A DNA stretch of 64,000 nt from Deltaproteobacteria bacterium. GTDB taxonomy: Bacteria; Desulfobacterota; BSN033; WVXP01. Below the pieces are notes generated by a model. It was not told the origin of the DNA. It saw only the letters and a list, made by a program, of their open reading frames with translations, and ran no database searches. The translations under genes were made by a program, and so were the position numbers. The stretch lies in assembly GCA_019308905.1 (NCBI GenBank), contig JAFDHF010000008.1, positions 1 to 64,000 on the forward strand, given 5' to 3'. Shown here piece after piece: positions 8,786 through 17,405 of this stretch; the stretch's first letter is position 1; the number at the start of each line of letters is the position of its first letter.

Positions 8786-10333
8786 ATGACGAAGGACAAG
8801 ATAGAACTGCTCCGTGAGAGGAGCGCCGCCGCGGAACTCGGAGGCGGCCAGGCGCGGATCGAGACCCAGCACAAGAAGGGAAAGCTGACTGCCAGAGAGA
8901 GGATCGAGTGCCTCCTTGACAAAGGGTCTTTTGAAGAGTTCGACAAATTCGTCCTCCACGCCAGTACCGAATTCGGACTGGACAAGAAGCGGTTCCCGGG
9001 CGACGGGGTGGTGACGGGTTACGGGAAGATCGACGGCCGCCAGGTATACGTATATGCCCAGGATTTCACGGTCATGGGCGGTTCCCTCAGCCTGACAAAC
9101 GCGGGGAAGATCTGTAAGGTCATGGACATGGCCAGGAAGAACGGGGTCCCCCTCATAGCGCTCAATGACTCTGGAGGGGCACGCATTCAGGAGGGAGTAA
9201 CCAGCCTGGCCGGATACGGAGACATCTTCATGCGAAATGTCCTCTGCTCCGGTGTAGTCCCCCAGATCACTGCTATCATGGGGCCCACCGCAGGAGGGGC
9301 GGTCTATTCACCGGCCTTGACGGATTTCGTCTTCATGGTCGAAAAGACCAGCTATATGTTCATCACCGGCCCAGAGGTGGTCAAAGCGGTGATTCACGAG
9401 GATGTGAGTCCGGAAGAGCTCGGGGGGGCACTGGCTCACACTACAAGGAGCGGAGTGGCCCACTTCTCTGGAAAGGACGACCGGGAGGTCCTCGGGATGA
9501 TACGCGAACTGCTCGGTTTCTTCCCTTCCAATTCAGGACAACCCCCCCCTGTCAGGAAACCCACCGACGATCCTGAGAGAATCGATCCTGGACTCAATGC
9601 ACTTGTCCCGGAAAACCCCGCCAAGCCGTACGACATCAAGGAGATTATCCGGTCCGTGGTGGATGATCACCATTTCTTCGAGGTCCAGGCGAGACACGCC
9701 CGAAATATCGTCGTGGGATTTGCTCGACTCAACGGAATGCCCGTAGGCATCGTAGCCAACCAGCCGAACTGGCTGGCGGGAGCTCTTGACATTCTCGCTT
9801 CCATCAAGGCAGCCCGTTTTGTGCGATTCTGTGATTGTTTCAACATCCCGCTCATCACCTTCTGCGACGTGCCTGGTTTCTTTCCGGGAACCCAGCAGGA
9901 ACACGGAGGGATTATCAAACACGGTGCCAAGCTGATCTTCGCATACTGCGAGGCCGTGGTTCCCAAGATCACCGTCATAACGCGGAAGGCATACGGCGGA
10001 GCCTATATCGTCATGTCGAGCAAGCATCTCTGGGGCGACATCAACTATGCCTATCCCACCGGCGAGATTGCCGTCATGGGGGCCGAAGGTGCTGCCAGGA
10101 TTATCTTCAGAAGGGAGATAGAAAGTGCCGATGATCCCGTGGCAAAGGAGAAGGAGATGATCGAAGCTTACAGGCAGGCCTTTCTCAATCCCTATCGAAC
10201 CGCGGAAAAAGGCTATATCGATGAGATCATAGTCCCCGAACAGACGAGGCCCAAACTCATCAGGGCCCTTGAATCTCTCAGAAACAAGAGAGACAGCATG
10301 CCCCGGAAGAAACACGCCAACATGCCCCTCTAG
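8786..10333 (+). CDS. acyl-CoA carboxyltransferase / methylmalonyl-CoA decarboxylase alpha subunit type
   Basis: Carboxyltransferase of the PccB/MmdA family, 515 aa, cytosolic. The two crotonase-like halves are visible: N-terminal with [11 protein letters not shown] and [18 protein letters not shown]-terminal with [20 protein letters not shown] and [19 protein letters not shown]. These glycine-rich loops form the acyl-CoA and biotin oxyanion holes. Start is ATG 8786 with TTGGAG 7 nt upstream; a much longer open frame starting at 8603 only overlaps aor. No biotin carboxylase, biotin carrier or membrane decarboxylase beta subunit is adjacent, so it could serve propionyl-CoA carboxylase, a sodium-pumping decarboxylase or a transcarboxylase. 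Lies in a block with aor and a thiolase. Confidence 0.9.
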   Translation: MTKDKIELLRERSAAAELGGGQARIETQHKKGKLTARERIECLLDKGSFEEFDKFVLHASTEFGLDKKRFPGDGVVTGYGKIDGRQVYVYAQDFTVMGGSLSLTNAGKICKVMDMARKNGVPLIALNDSGGARIQEGVTSLAGYGDIFMRNVLCSGVVPQITAIMGPTAGGAVYSPALTDFVFMVEKTSYMFITGPEVVKAVIHEDVSPEELGGALAHTTRSGVAHFSGKDDREVLGMIRELLGFFPSNSGQPPPVRKPTDDPERIDPGLNALVPENPAKPYDIKEIIRSVVDDHHFFEVQARHARNIVVGFARLNGMPVGIVANQPNWLAGALDILASIKAARFVRFCDCFNIPLITFCDVPGFFPGTQQEHGGIIKHGAKLIFAYCEAVVPKITVITRKAYGGAYIVMSSKHLWGDINYAYPTGEIAVMGAEGAARIIFRREIESADDPVAKEKEMIEAYRQAFLNPYRTAEKGYIDEIIVPEQTRPKLIRALESLRNKRDSMPRKKHANMPL

Positions 10334-10366
10334 AGCAAACTCGACACTCTCCTCGCCTCCCCGCTG

Positions 10367-10386
10367 GGGGTCAGGTCTTGAATTAT
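10367..10386 (+). repeat. left inverted repeat of the RAYT element
   Basis: GGGGTCAGGTCTTGAATTAT, exactly complementary to 11303-11322. A partial direct copy of its core, GGTCTTGAAT, recurs at 10402-10411, 28 bp further inside. Confidence 0.9.
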
Positions 10387-11273
10387 CAGTTCCGCTTATC
10401 CGGTCTTGAATCCCCAGTTTGTTCCATGGCCTTCCCCACTATCTTGCTGACCGTTGTGTAATGAAGCCCGAGGATCTTTGCTATTTCCGAGAGGGTGTAT
10501 CCGTACTCCAAATGAGCCGATACGACAGCCTGATTCCTACGGGCCTTATCCCTTTGCATCTTTTCCCCAAGGAGATCATCCAGCGGCGGTCTCGACGCAA
10601 ATCTTTCCAGCTTTGGTACTTCTTGAATCCTGGATCTGTCTTGGAGCAATGGAGTGATCCGCTCCAGAAATTCTCTACCCCCCAAAATGAACCGGCCCTG
10701 AAGCTCTTGCCATGGTGAGGGTTGGCTGATTCCTGAAGCAACAAACCGCCTGTAACGCTTCTGGGCCTCCCGGCGGTCCTCGTCGAACTGGGCCAATACC
10801 CAGTCGGTGGTGAGAAAGGTGGGCCTGCCTCCCAAACCCGATGTGGCTCGATAGCTGCTCCATGGCCATTTGGCTGGTTCTTGAACTATCGCTGCCCTGA
10901 CAGGATTGAGTACCACATAACGGCAAACCTCAAGCAGATGGCTCTGTCGATCAACCAGAATCGATCCGTACCTTCCCTGAAAAATGTGGCCCGTCTGTTG
11001 GTGTCTCCGATTGAAGCGTTGAGTATAGACTCCGTTCAGGTGACGCATGCCCTGCGAGAGCTTCCCATCAACTGTCTCTACCACTAAATGGTAGTGATTC
11101 TCCATAAGGCAGTATGCGTGAAGGCACCAGTTGAACCGCTTGATGGTCTCTTTGAGGATCCCGAGAAAGTTCACTCTGTCTTGATCATCTCGGAATATAG
11201 ACTGACCTGCGTTGCCCCTTGAGGTTATGTGGTAGACCGCACCGGGAAATTCAATACGCAGAGGTCTGGCCAT
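10386..11273 (-). CDS. REP-associated tyrosine transposase (Y1/HUH superfamily)
   Basis: 295-aa single-strand transposase. It starts MARPLRIEFPGAVYHITSRG, typical of the RAYT group; the HUH metal motif is HYH at residues 60-62 (LMENHYHLVV); CRYVVLNPVRA at 117-127 is the family's C-terminal signature. Residues ~255-290 (RRNQAVVSAHLEYGYTLSEI, then KILGLHYTTVSKIVGKAM) form a DnaA-C/helix-turn-helix DNA-binding tail found in the longer members. Start set at ATG 11273; a TTG seven codons upstream is less likely. The frame is intact, so the enzyme may be functional. Its likely substrates are the flanking inverted repeats. Confidence 0.92.
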   Translation of the reverse strand: MARPLRIEFPGAVYHITSRGNAGQSIFRDDQDRVNFLGILKETIKRFNWCLHAYCLMENHYHLVVETVDGKLSQGMRHLNGVYTQRFNRRHQQTGHIFQGRYGSILVDRQSHLLEVCRYVVLNPVRAAIVQEPAKWPWSSYRATSGLGGRPTFLTTDWVLAQFDEDRREAQKRYRRFVASGISQPSPWQELQGRFILGGREFLERITPLLQDRSRIQEVPKLERFASRPPLDDLLGEKMQRDKARRNQAVVSAHLEYGYTLSEIAKILGLHYTTVSKIVGKAMEQTGDSRPDKRN

Positions 11274-11302
11274 GATGGACAATGGATAACACAAGAAGAC
11301 TT

Positions 11303-11322
11303 ATAATTCAAGACCTGACCCC
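11303..11322 (-). repeat. right inverted repeat of the RAYT element
   Basis: Read on the minus strand this is GGGGTCAGGTCTTGAATTAT, identical to the left end. The next inner bases are only partly matched between the two ends (AAGTC against CAGTT). Confidence 0.9.
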
Positions 11323-11409
11323 AAGTCGGAGCTTGAAAAAAAAGCCCCGGCACCTTAACATAGTGGAGGTTTCTCTCGGGCTGTGAGAACCCCTTGGGAG
11401 GTATGGGCC

Positions 11410-12933
11410 GTGTCCTGTGAGGTCTACGTGGCGGGGGCGGGTTTGAGTGCATTCAAGAAATCGACCTTATCCATCGAGGAACTGATGGCCGAGGCCGGAA
11501 AGAAGGCTCTGGAGTTTGCCCGGCACCATCCCATCGACTCGATCTATATCGGGGCCATGAATGTTGAGGAGTTCGTCGGAGAGGCCAACTTTGCCACCCT
11601 CCTCGCCGAGTACCTGGGGCTTTCAGGGATTGGCTCCTCCCGCGTGGAGACGGCCTGTTCGACAGGGGCTGCCGTATTCGAGTCGGCTTTCTATGCCGTC
11701 GCCTCGGGGTACATGAAGAATGTGCTGGTGGTCGCCGGAGAGAAGATGAGTCACGTCCCCAAGATGAGAAGAGCCCGTATCCTCAGGGAGGTGATCGACC
11801 GGGAGGAACGCCGGTACGGCGCCACGATGCCCGCCCTTGCCGCCATGATCACCCGGCGATACCAGAAGGAATCCGGCCTTTCGGACAAGTCTCTCCAAAG
11901 GGTTCTGTCCAGGGTCGTCGAGAAGAACAGCGCCAACGGAATCCTCAACCCCTACGCCCGGGCAAAGAGGAGAATCACCGAGGACATCTACGAGAAGAGC
12001 CGATTCATTTCGACCCCCCTCAGGCTCTACGATTGCTCGCCGAATGCGGACGGTGCGGCTGCCGTGGTGCTCACCTGTGAGAAGACGCCCATCAGGGTAT
12101 CGGGCATAGGCCATGCGACCGATACACTGGCGCTCAGGCACAGGGCATCTCTGACCTCCTTCAGCTCCACAAGGGCCTCAGCCCTGAAGGCCTATGCCAT
12201 GGCTCAACTCAATCCCGGGGATATCCAGTTCGCGGAAGTGCACGACGCCTTCAGTATCTTCGAGATCATCGGCACGGAGGATCTGGGATTCTTCGAGCCC
12301 GGCCGGGGATGGCGGGCCGTGGAAGACGGTGTGACGGCCCTGGATGGCGGACTCCCTGTCAATCCCTCCGGAGGACTCCTTGCCCGAGGTCATCCGGCTG
12401 GAGCCTCCGGGCTGGCCCAGATCGTGGAAATCGTTCTGATGATGCTCGGCGAGGTGGATGAAAAGAGGCAGGTGAAACGGACGGAGGTGGGGCTGGCCCA
12501 GAGCGCAGGAGCCCTGGCCAACAACAATGTGGTAACCATTCTCGAAAAAAGCGACAGGCATCGGGTGATCACCACAGGATGGCAACCCGAGTACAAACCC
12601 GTGATCCAGGTAGGGACGGTCGACGGTCCCCCGCAGCCCCTTGCAGCGAGCGGGATCCTGGAAACATACACCGCTCTTTACGCCACACCCGAGGGGTTCT
12701 CGGCCCCCCATACCCTCGGTATCATTGGAATAGGTGGCGGCAAGAGGGTCCTGGCCCGTTATCCCAAGTATCTTGAGAGAGCCCGGTTCAAGATCGGCCA
12801 GAAGGTCGTGGTGAAGAAACGGGGAGATTCGATCCTCTTCGAGACGAGGAGCCTATTGCACACGCTGAAAGACGGGGTCAGAGGCCTCTTCAAGAGGAAG
12901 GCAGGGGCCAGCAGGTCCCGGGCCGAGGCCTGA
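11410..12933 (+). CDS. SCP2-type thiolase fused to a C-terminal OB (DUF35) domain
   Basis: Acetyl-CoA C-acyltransferase-like protein, 507 aa. The thiolase part spans ~1-385: nucleophile C83 in ETACSTGAAVF, H278 in VHDAFSIFE, H328 in GGLLARGHPAGASG. From ~390 the chain continues (TTGWQPEYKPVIQVGTVDG ... SFGAPHTLGI-like region) into an OB-fold of the DUF35 type, which in related systems is a separate small subunit. Start GTG 11410 has GGGAGG 8 nt upstream; an upstream GTG at 11383 would place that Shine-Dalgarno inside the gene. It probably acts on a CoA thioester in the same acyl-CoA pathway as the carboxyltransferase. Direction (cleavage or condensation) and chain specificity cannot be read. 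Confidence 0.87.
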   Translation: MSCEVYVAGAGLSAFKKSTLSIEELMAEAGKKALEFARHHPIDSIYIGAMNVEEFVGEANFATLLAEYLGLSGIGSSRVETACSTGAAVFESAFYAVASGYMKNVLVVAGEKMSHVPKMRRARILREVIDREERRYGATMPALAAMITRRYQKESGLSDKSLQRVLSRVVEKNSANGILNPYARAKRRITEDIYEKSRFISTPLRLYDCSPNADGAAAVVLTCEKTPIRVSGIGHATDTLALRHRASLTSFSSTRASALKAYAMAQLNPGDIQFAEVHDAFSIFEIIGTEDLGFFEPGRGWRAVEDGVTALDGGLPVNPSGGLLARGHPAGASGLAQIVEIVLMMLGEVDEKRQVKRTEVGLAQSAGALANNNVVTILEKSDRHRVITTGWQPEYKPVIQVGTVDGPPQPLAASGILETYTALYATPEGFSAPHTLGIIGIGGGKRVLARYPKYLERARFKIGQKVVVKKRGDSILFETRSLLHTLKDGVRGLFKRKAGASRSRAEA

Positions 12934-12993
12934 GAAAAATCCGCCGCACCGGTATCAACCGCTCCGGAGGCTCTTATCCATTGAGGAGGACCG

Positions 12994-13560
12994 ATGGGAG
13001 AAATCAAGAGTACCCTGGAAATCGCACTGGAAAAAGCGAGGTCGATCAAGATCTCTTCGGAGGATAGAAGGCGTTTCAAAGGCGAGGAGGCCCGTTCCAA
13101 GGCCAGGGAAATCTTTCAAGACTATATCGACCACCGGGCCCGGTCGGCAGACCTTGGGGCACTCATAGAGAAAAGCGGCCAGGAGCCGTCCCTTTTGAGG
13201 CACCATCTGGTCGAGGTCTTTCTGGACTCCCTCGATCCTGCCCGTGAGTCCGAAAGGATCTGGGAGGGGCTGGGTGAACTCGGTCTGAAGGAGACATCAC
13301 CCTTCCGGGAGGCCCTGGCCCGGATAGGCGAAGATGAAGAGACGGCTCGCAGGGAAGAGGCCCAGAGGCTCGAGAAGCGACTCTCGGAGGCTCTGGCAGA
13401 GGCAGGAATTTCGGGAACAGCAGTGGAACCCAATGTCGAGGGGACATCCGAATGGAAAGAGATCCTGCACAGTGTCGAGAAACGAAGATCCAAAGCCCTC
13501 CAGAGGCTTCGCCGGGAAGTCTCACAGGCTATAGAAGGGGATAGTAGCTTTCCTCGATAG
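12994..13560 (+). CDS. hypothetical helical protein
   Basis: 188-aa soluble protein that I cannot assign. It begins MGEIKSTLEIALEKARSIKI, is very rich in Glu, Arg, Lys and Ala with heptad-like spacing, and is probably all helical; there is no signal peptide, Cys pair or known motif. Residues ~105-140 (EDEETARREEAQRLEKRLSE) suggest a coiled coil. ATG 12994 has GGAGG (GAGGAGGACCG) just upstream. It lies 60 bp after the thiolase gene on the same strand, likely cotranscribed. Its last 32 bp overlap the end of the convergent metallohydrolase gene. Confidence 0.65.
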   Translation: MGEIKSTLEIALEKARSIKISSEDRRRFKGEEARSKAREIFQDYIDHRARSADLGALIEKSGQEPSLLRHHLVEVFLDSLDPARESERIWEGLGELGLKETSPFREALARIGEDEETARREEAQRLEKRLSEALAEAGISGTAVEPNVEGTSEWKEILHSVEKRRSKALQRLRREVSQAIEGDSSFPR

Positions 13561-14194
13561 CTCGAAAATTCTCCTGCACCCGGTCTTCTCCAACGATTAT
13601 CTCTCCGTGGCCGGGGAGGAGGATCTCCACGTCGAGTCTTCTCACCTTCTCGATGCTCTCCATCAACTGTTTGCCGTCTCCACCCGGGAAGTCCGTCCTA
13701 CCCACTCCTCTGTAAAAGACCAGATCCCCCGTTACGAGGACTCTCCTCTCCGGCCAGTAGATACAGATCCCTCCCGGCGAGTGCCCCGGGGTATGAATCA
13801 CCTGGTAGAGGCACCCCCCCACCTGGAGGGTCCCCTCCTTCAAATGGAAATCGATGGGAACCCTGGGAATCGCTATTCCCATCATCTGGTAGAGGACCCC
13901 CCCCTCCCGGCGCAAATACTCTTCCTCCTCCTTGTGGCAAGCCACCTTGATACGGCCGTCGGCAAATGTTCCGACCGCCTCATAGTGATCAGGGTGACAG
14001 TGGGTGATGATGACGAGATCTATCGAATCCAGGGAGACCCCATCCTGCTCCATGCCCCGCAGCAGGTGATCCACGTGTCTCTTATGGCCTACATCGACAA
14101 GGACGGCCCGATCCTCACCCAGGACGTAGCTGTTGCAGTTGTTCTCAAAGTAGTTCTGCCACGGATACGCATAGATCCCATTTTCGATAATCAT
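13529..14194 (-). CDS. metallo-beta-lactamase-fold hydrolase (glyoxalase II-like)
   Basis: 221-aa cytosolic hydrolase. The zinc motif THCHPDH gives H65, H67, D69 and H70; further ligands are in HTPGHSPGGICIYWP (H ~141), VTGDLVFYRG (bridging Asp) and LPGHGEI (last His). Spacing resembles GloB-like thioester hydrolases, but the C-terminal glutathione-binding domain of true glyoxalase II is absent, so a generic MBL-fold hydrolase is the safer name. ATG 14194 has GAGGGG upstream. Convergent with the helical hypothetical gene, overlapping it by 32 bp. Confidence 0.88.
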   Translation of the reverse strand: MIIENGIYAYPWQNYFENNCNSYVLGEDRAVLVDVGHKRHVDHLLRGMEQDGVSLDSIDLVIITHCHPDHYEAVGTFADGRIKVACHKEEEEYLRREGGVLYQMMGIAIPRVPIDFHLKEGTLQVGGCLYQVIHTPGHSPGGICIYWPERRVLVTGDLVFYRGVGRTDFPGGDGKQLMESIEKVRRLDVEILLPGHGEIIVGEDRVQENFRAIEESYYPLL

Positions 14195-14565
14195 GCTTCA
14201 CCCCTCACCCGGCTTTGCCGTCAGGTTCGGGCCGTCCCTTCCATTGCTGAAAACATCGAAGGCCCGCCTCTATTTCTCTTCTCCCTCCCGAGATCAATCC
14301 CGCCTCCCCGAGAAAGAGCCCGGTATACACGGAAATATACCCCCATGCCTCTCCGAAAGTAAAGAATCCTCGGCCTGGGGCGCTCTCCACGGCGGGTTGG
14401 GTGAGCCCGGATGCTTCCCAATGTTCGCTCCACCCTGATTTTGGGGCCTTCCCCAAAACTCAGGAACTCCCGAGGGATTTTTGTTGACAAAGGGGGAGAG
14501 ATCCTGTATAAAGCAATTTATTAAACTTTTCACAAAGTCACCTATTCTGCCCCTGGAGGCCCCTC
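14195..14565. other. intergenic region upstream of the nuo operon
   Basis: 371 bp without a credible gene, between two divergent genes. It holds the nuo promoter (14484-14512) and must hold the promoter of the metallohydrolase gene. Frames through this stretch are short and unlike the neighbours. No riboswitch or clear hairpin with a T run was recognised. Confidence 0.6.
14484..14512 (+). promoter_or_regulatory. sigma70-type promoter of the nuo operon
   Basis: TTGACA (14484-14489, perfect consensus) and TATAAA (14507-14512, five of six) with the optimal 17-bp spacer. Transcription would start near 14519, leaving a ~45-nt leader before nuoA. This is the best promoter match I saw in the window. 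Confidence 0.78.
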
Positions 14566-14934
14566 ATGCTTCTCGAATATCTGCCGCTTCTCGTCTTCGT
14601 GGGGATCGCCGTCGCTTTCGGCGCCTTTGTGGTAATCGCCTCCTACCTGGTGGGCCAACACAAGCCGACACCCGCCAAGATGGCCCCTTATGAATGCGGG
14701 GTGACCACCGTGGGATCCACCAGGCGGAGGATTCCCATCCGGTATTATATTGTGGCCATGCTCTTCCTCCTCTTCGATATCGAGATTGTTTTTCTCTACC
14801 CCTGGGCCGTTGTCTTTCGTGATTTCAAGGCTGCTTTCGGCATATTCGTCTTCGTAGAAATGCTGGTCTTCCTAGGGATCCTCGTTGTGGCCTATGTCTA
14901 CGTCTGGAAAAAAGGAGCACTCGAATGGGAATAG
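14566..14934 (+). CDS. nuoA: NADH-quinone oxidoreductase subunit A
   Basis: Small membrane subunit of complex I, 122 aa with three transmembrane helices (~8-28, ~60-82, ~88-112). The quinone-site loop contains [20 protein letters not shown], with the conserved Cys, and [15 protein letters not shown] marks the second helix. GGAGG precedes ATG 14566 by 7 nt. First gene of a 13-gene operon; its end overlaps nuoB by 10 bp. Confidence 0.97.
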   Translation: MLLEYLPLLVFVGIAVAFGAFVVIASYLVGQHKPTPAKMAPYECGVTTVGSTRRRIPIRYYIVAMLFLLFDIEIVFLYPWAVVFRDFKAAFGIFVFVEMLVFLGILVVAYVYVWKKGALEWE

Positions 14935-15434
14935 AGGTCTATCTCGGTAACACCGCCCTGATGAGGGGACTCGACGGCCTTGTCAACTGGGGACGTAAGT
15001 CCTCCATATGGCCTGTAACCATGGGGCTCGCCTGTTGCGCCATCGAGATGATGGTTTCGGCTGCTTCCTGGGATATCGCCCGATTCGGTTCAGAGATCTT
15101 CCGACCCTCACCCCGCCAGGCGGATCTCATGATCGTCGCCGGTACCCTGACCAAGAAGATGGCCCCCATCGTGAGGAGGATCTGGGAGCAGATGCCCGAG
15201 CCCAAGTGGGTCATCGCCTATGGGGCCTGCGCCTGCTCGGGCGGTATATTCAAGACCTACAGCGTGGTTCAAGGGGTTGACCAGATACTGCCGGTCGATG
15301 TGTACGTCCCGGGATGCCCTCCGAGACCCGAGGCCTTGCAACTGGCCCTGATGGATGTCCAAAAAAAGATTACAAAAGAATCCCTCCTCGATCGGAAAGA
15401 CGTGAAGAGTGTGTTCGACGCCCCATCGTTCTAG
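14925..15434 (+). CDS. nuoB: NADH-quinone oxidoreductase subunit B
   Basis: Carries cluster N2, the last FeS centre before quinone; 169 aa, peripheral arm. Ligands are the tandem cysteines in [10 protein letters not shown], one in YGACACSGG and one in VPGCPPRPE. Related to the small subunit of NiFe hydrogenases. Overlaps nuoA by 10 bp, implying translational coupling. A 133-bp gap, unusually long for this operon, separates it from nuoC. Confidence 0.97.
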   Translation: MGIEVYLGNTALMRGLDGLVNWGRKSSIWPVTMGLACCAIEMMVSAASWDIARFGSEIFRPSPRQADLMIVAGTLTKKMAPIVRRIWEQMPEPKWVIAYGACACSGGIFKTYSVVQGVDQILPVDVYVPGCPPRPEALQLALMDVQKKITKESLLDRKDVKSVFDAPSF

Positions 15435-15567
15435 CTCCTGAGTGGAACCTCAGCAGGGGGGAGCCCGGGAAGGGCTTCTTCCGGTCGGTCCATGTGAGGC
15501 GAGACGTCTTTGACGGTTGCTGGAAAGGGCAAATCCAGAGCTTCAGGCTCTTCTGGTTGGTGGATCT

Positions 15568-16047
15568 ATGGCAGAGAGAGAAGTCATCAAGAGGATGAGA
15601 GAGAGGTTTCCATCGGAGTTGCTGGACTACAGGGTTTTCCGCGACGAGGTCACCCTCGTTGTCCGAAGGGATTCCCTCTGCAAAATCATGGAATATCTCC
15701 ATGACGATCTCGCCTTTGACCTCCTGACAGATCTCTGCGGGGTGGATCGATTTACGGAACATCCCAGGTTTGAAGTGGTCTATCATCTCTACTCGATCAA
15801 GAGGAACGACCGGGTGAGGGTCAAGGTCCCTGTGGATGAGGGAGAGACCGTACCCACGGTCGAGACGGTATGGAAGGGAGCCAACTGGTACGAGAGAGAG
15901 ACCTTCGACATGCTGGGGATAGCCTTCGAGAACCACTCCAACCTCAAGAGAATCCTCTTGTGGGACGAGTTCGACGGTCACCCCCTGAGGAAGGATTTCC
16001 CGACAGAGGGAAGGGATTTTGAGAACCCCGTGCTCCCGGACACGTGA
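15568..16047 (+). CDS. nuoC: NADH-quinone oxidoreductase subunit C
   Basis: Peripheral-arm 30-kDa subunit, 159 aa from ATG 15568 (MAEREVIKRMRERFP). The family signature is present in order: FDLLTDLCGVD, FEVVYHLYSI, then VWKGANWYERETFDMLGI and the C-terminal LRKDFPTEGR. A TTG at 15517 would add 17 residues of no visible similarity. NuoC is separate from NuoD, unlike in E. coli. A 114-bp gap precedes nuoD. Confidence 0.95.
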   Translation: MAEREVIKRMRERFPSELLDYRVFRDEVTLVVRRDSLCKIMEYLHDDLAFDLLTDLCGVDRFTEHPRFEVVYHLYSIKRNDRVRVKVPVDEGETVPTVETVWKGANWYERETFDMLGIAFENHSNLKRILLWDEFDGHPLRKDFPTEGRDFENPVLPDT

Positions 16048-16161
16048 GAGAACTCCCGAATCGCTCGGCTCGGCCGCCGGGGCTTTTCCGCCGGAACGGG
16101 CAGGGAGTCGGGCAATCGTGGGATGTGAGGTTCAGGGCCGACTCGAAAAGGAGCAGACCTA

Positions 16162-17334
16162 ATGGCTGAGCAGAAGACCATGACCATAAACATGGGTCCC
16201 CAGCATCCGGCGACCCATGGTGTGCTGCGCATCGTCCTCGAACTGGATGGGGAGATCATCAGGAAGGCCACACCGGTTCTGGGCCACCTCCACCGAGGAA
16301 TCGAGAAACTCGCCGAGGCCAAAACCTACCACCAGTGCATCCCTCTCACCGACAGGATGGACTACGTCAATGCCATGGGCCATAATCTCGGATATGTTTT
16401 GGCCGTGGAGAAACTCCTGGGCGTCGAAATCCCTGTTCGAGCCCAATACGTGCGGGTCATGCTTGCCGAACTCCAGCGCATTGCATCGCATCTGATCTGG
16501 CTGGGGACCCACGTCCTCGACCTCGGAGCAACGACTCCCATCATGTACTGCTTCAGGGAAAGGGAGGCTATTCTGAGGATTTTCGAAGAGGTGGCAGGGG
16601 GCCGTATCACGCCCACCTACTTCCGAATCGGTGGATTGCCCAGAGATCTTCCCGATGGGGCTGTCGACCTCGTCAGGGATTTTGTCAAGGATTTTCCAAG
16701 GAGAATCGATGACTACGAGGCTCTCCTCACCCAAAACGTCATCTTCCAGCGCCGAACCAAAGGGGTGGGAGTACTGTCGGCCGAGGATGCGATAAACTTC
16801 AGCGTCACAGGCCCGACCCTCCGCGGATCCGGAGTCTCCTATGACGTGAGGAAGGCCACTCCGTACAGCCGGTACGAGGATTTCGATTTCGAAGTCCCCG
16901 TGGGCGAGAAGGGGGACGTCTTTGACAGATACCTGGTGCGTATGGAGGAGATGCGCCAGTCCAGGAGGATCGTCGAGCAGGTTGTGGAGAACCTCCCTGA
17001 GGGGCCTATCAAGGCCGATGCTCCCCAAGTCGTGCTGCCCGACAAGGAGGATGTCGAGACCAGGATCGACGCCTTGATAAGGCACTTCAAGATCGGGTTC
17101 GAGGGCTTCCAAACGCCCGTCGGTGAGGTTTTTCAGAGCGTAGAGGCCTCCAAAGGGGAACTGGGCTACTACATCGTCAGCGACGGGGGTAACAAACCGT
17201 TCCGCCTCAGGGTTAGGGCACCGAGCTTCGCCAATCTCAGCGCACTGCCCAAGATGATCGAGGGCCAGATGATAGCCGATGTGATCGCCACTATCGGATC
17301 GATCGACATAGTGCTCGGGGAGATCGACCGGTAG
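16162..17334 (+). CDS. nuoD: NADH-quinone oxidoreductase subunit D
   Basis: 49-kDa subunit, 390 aa, forms the quinone pocket with NuoB; homologous to the large subunit of NiFe hydrogenases. MTINMGPQHPATHGVLR opens it, with the two quinone-site histidines region (QHPATHG) intact; HRGIEKLAE, HLIWLGTHVLDLGA and YYIVSDGGNKPFRLRVR follow. The hydrogenase cysteines are absent, as expected. ATG 16162 follows AAGGAG. In operon with nuoC and the flavoprotein fusion gene. Confidence 0.97.
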   Translation: MAEQKTMTINMGPQHPATHGVLRIVLELDGEIIRKATPVLGHLHRGIEKLAEAKTYHQCIPLTDRMDYVNAMGHNLGYVLAVEKLLGVEIPVRAQYVRVMLAELQRIASHLIWLGTHVLDLGATTPIMYCFREREAILRIFEEVAGGRITPTYFRIGGLPRDLPDGAVDLVRDFVKDFPRRIDDYEALLTQNVIFQRRTKGVGVLSAEDAINFSVTGPTLRGSGVSYDVRKATPYSRYEDFDFEVPVGEKGDVFDRYLVRMEEMRQSRRIVEQVVENLPEGPIKADAPQVVLPDKEDVETRIDALIRHFKIGFEGFQTPVGEVFQSVEASKGELGYYIVSDGGNKPFRLRVRAPSFANLSALPKMIEGQMIADVIATIGSIDIVLGEIDR

Positions 17335-17405
17335 GATCAGGCAGAGGAATGAGGAGACGGGGAAAAGGCCCGGGGTGAACCGGGCAGACCAGTAAAGGGC
17401 GCGTC

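Larger units (their letters stand above)
10367..11322 (-). mobile_element. RAYT-type element: Y1 transposase bounded by 20-bp inverted repeats
   Basis: The unit is delimited by perfect 20-bp inverted repeats at 10367-10386 and 11303-11322, with the transposase gene filling nearly all space between. The left repeat overlaps the transposase stop codon. It sits between the carboxyltransferase (stop at 10333) and thiolase (start 11410) genes, neither of which is broken. REP-associated tyrosine transposases are domesticated or low-mobility relatives of IS200/IS605; target-site duplications are not expected and none is seen. Confidence 0.8.
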
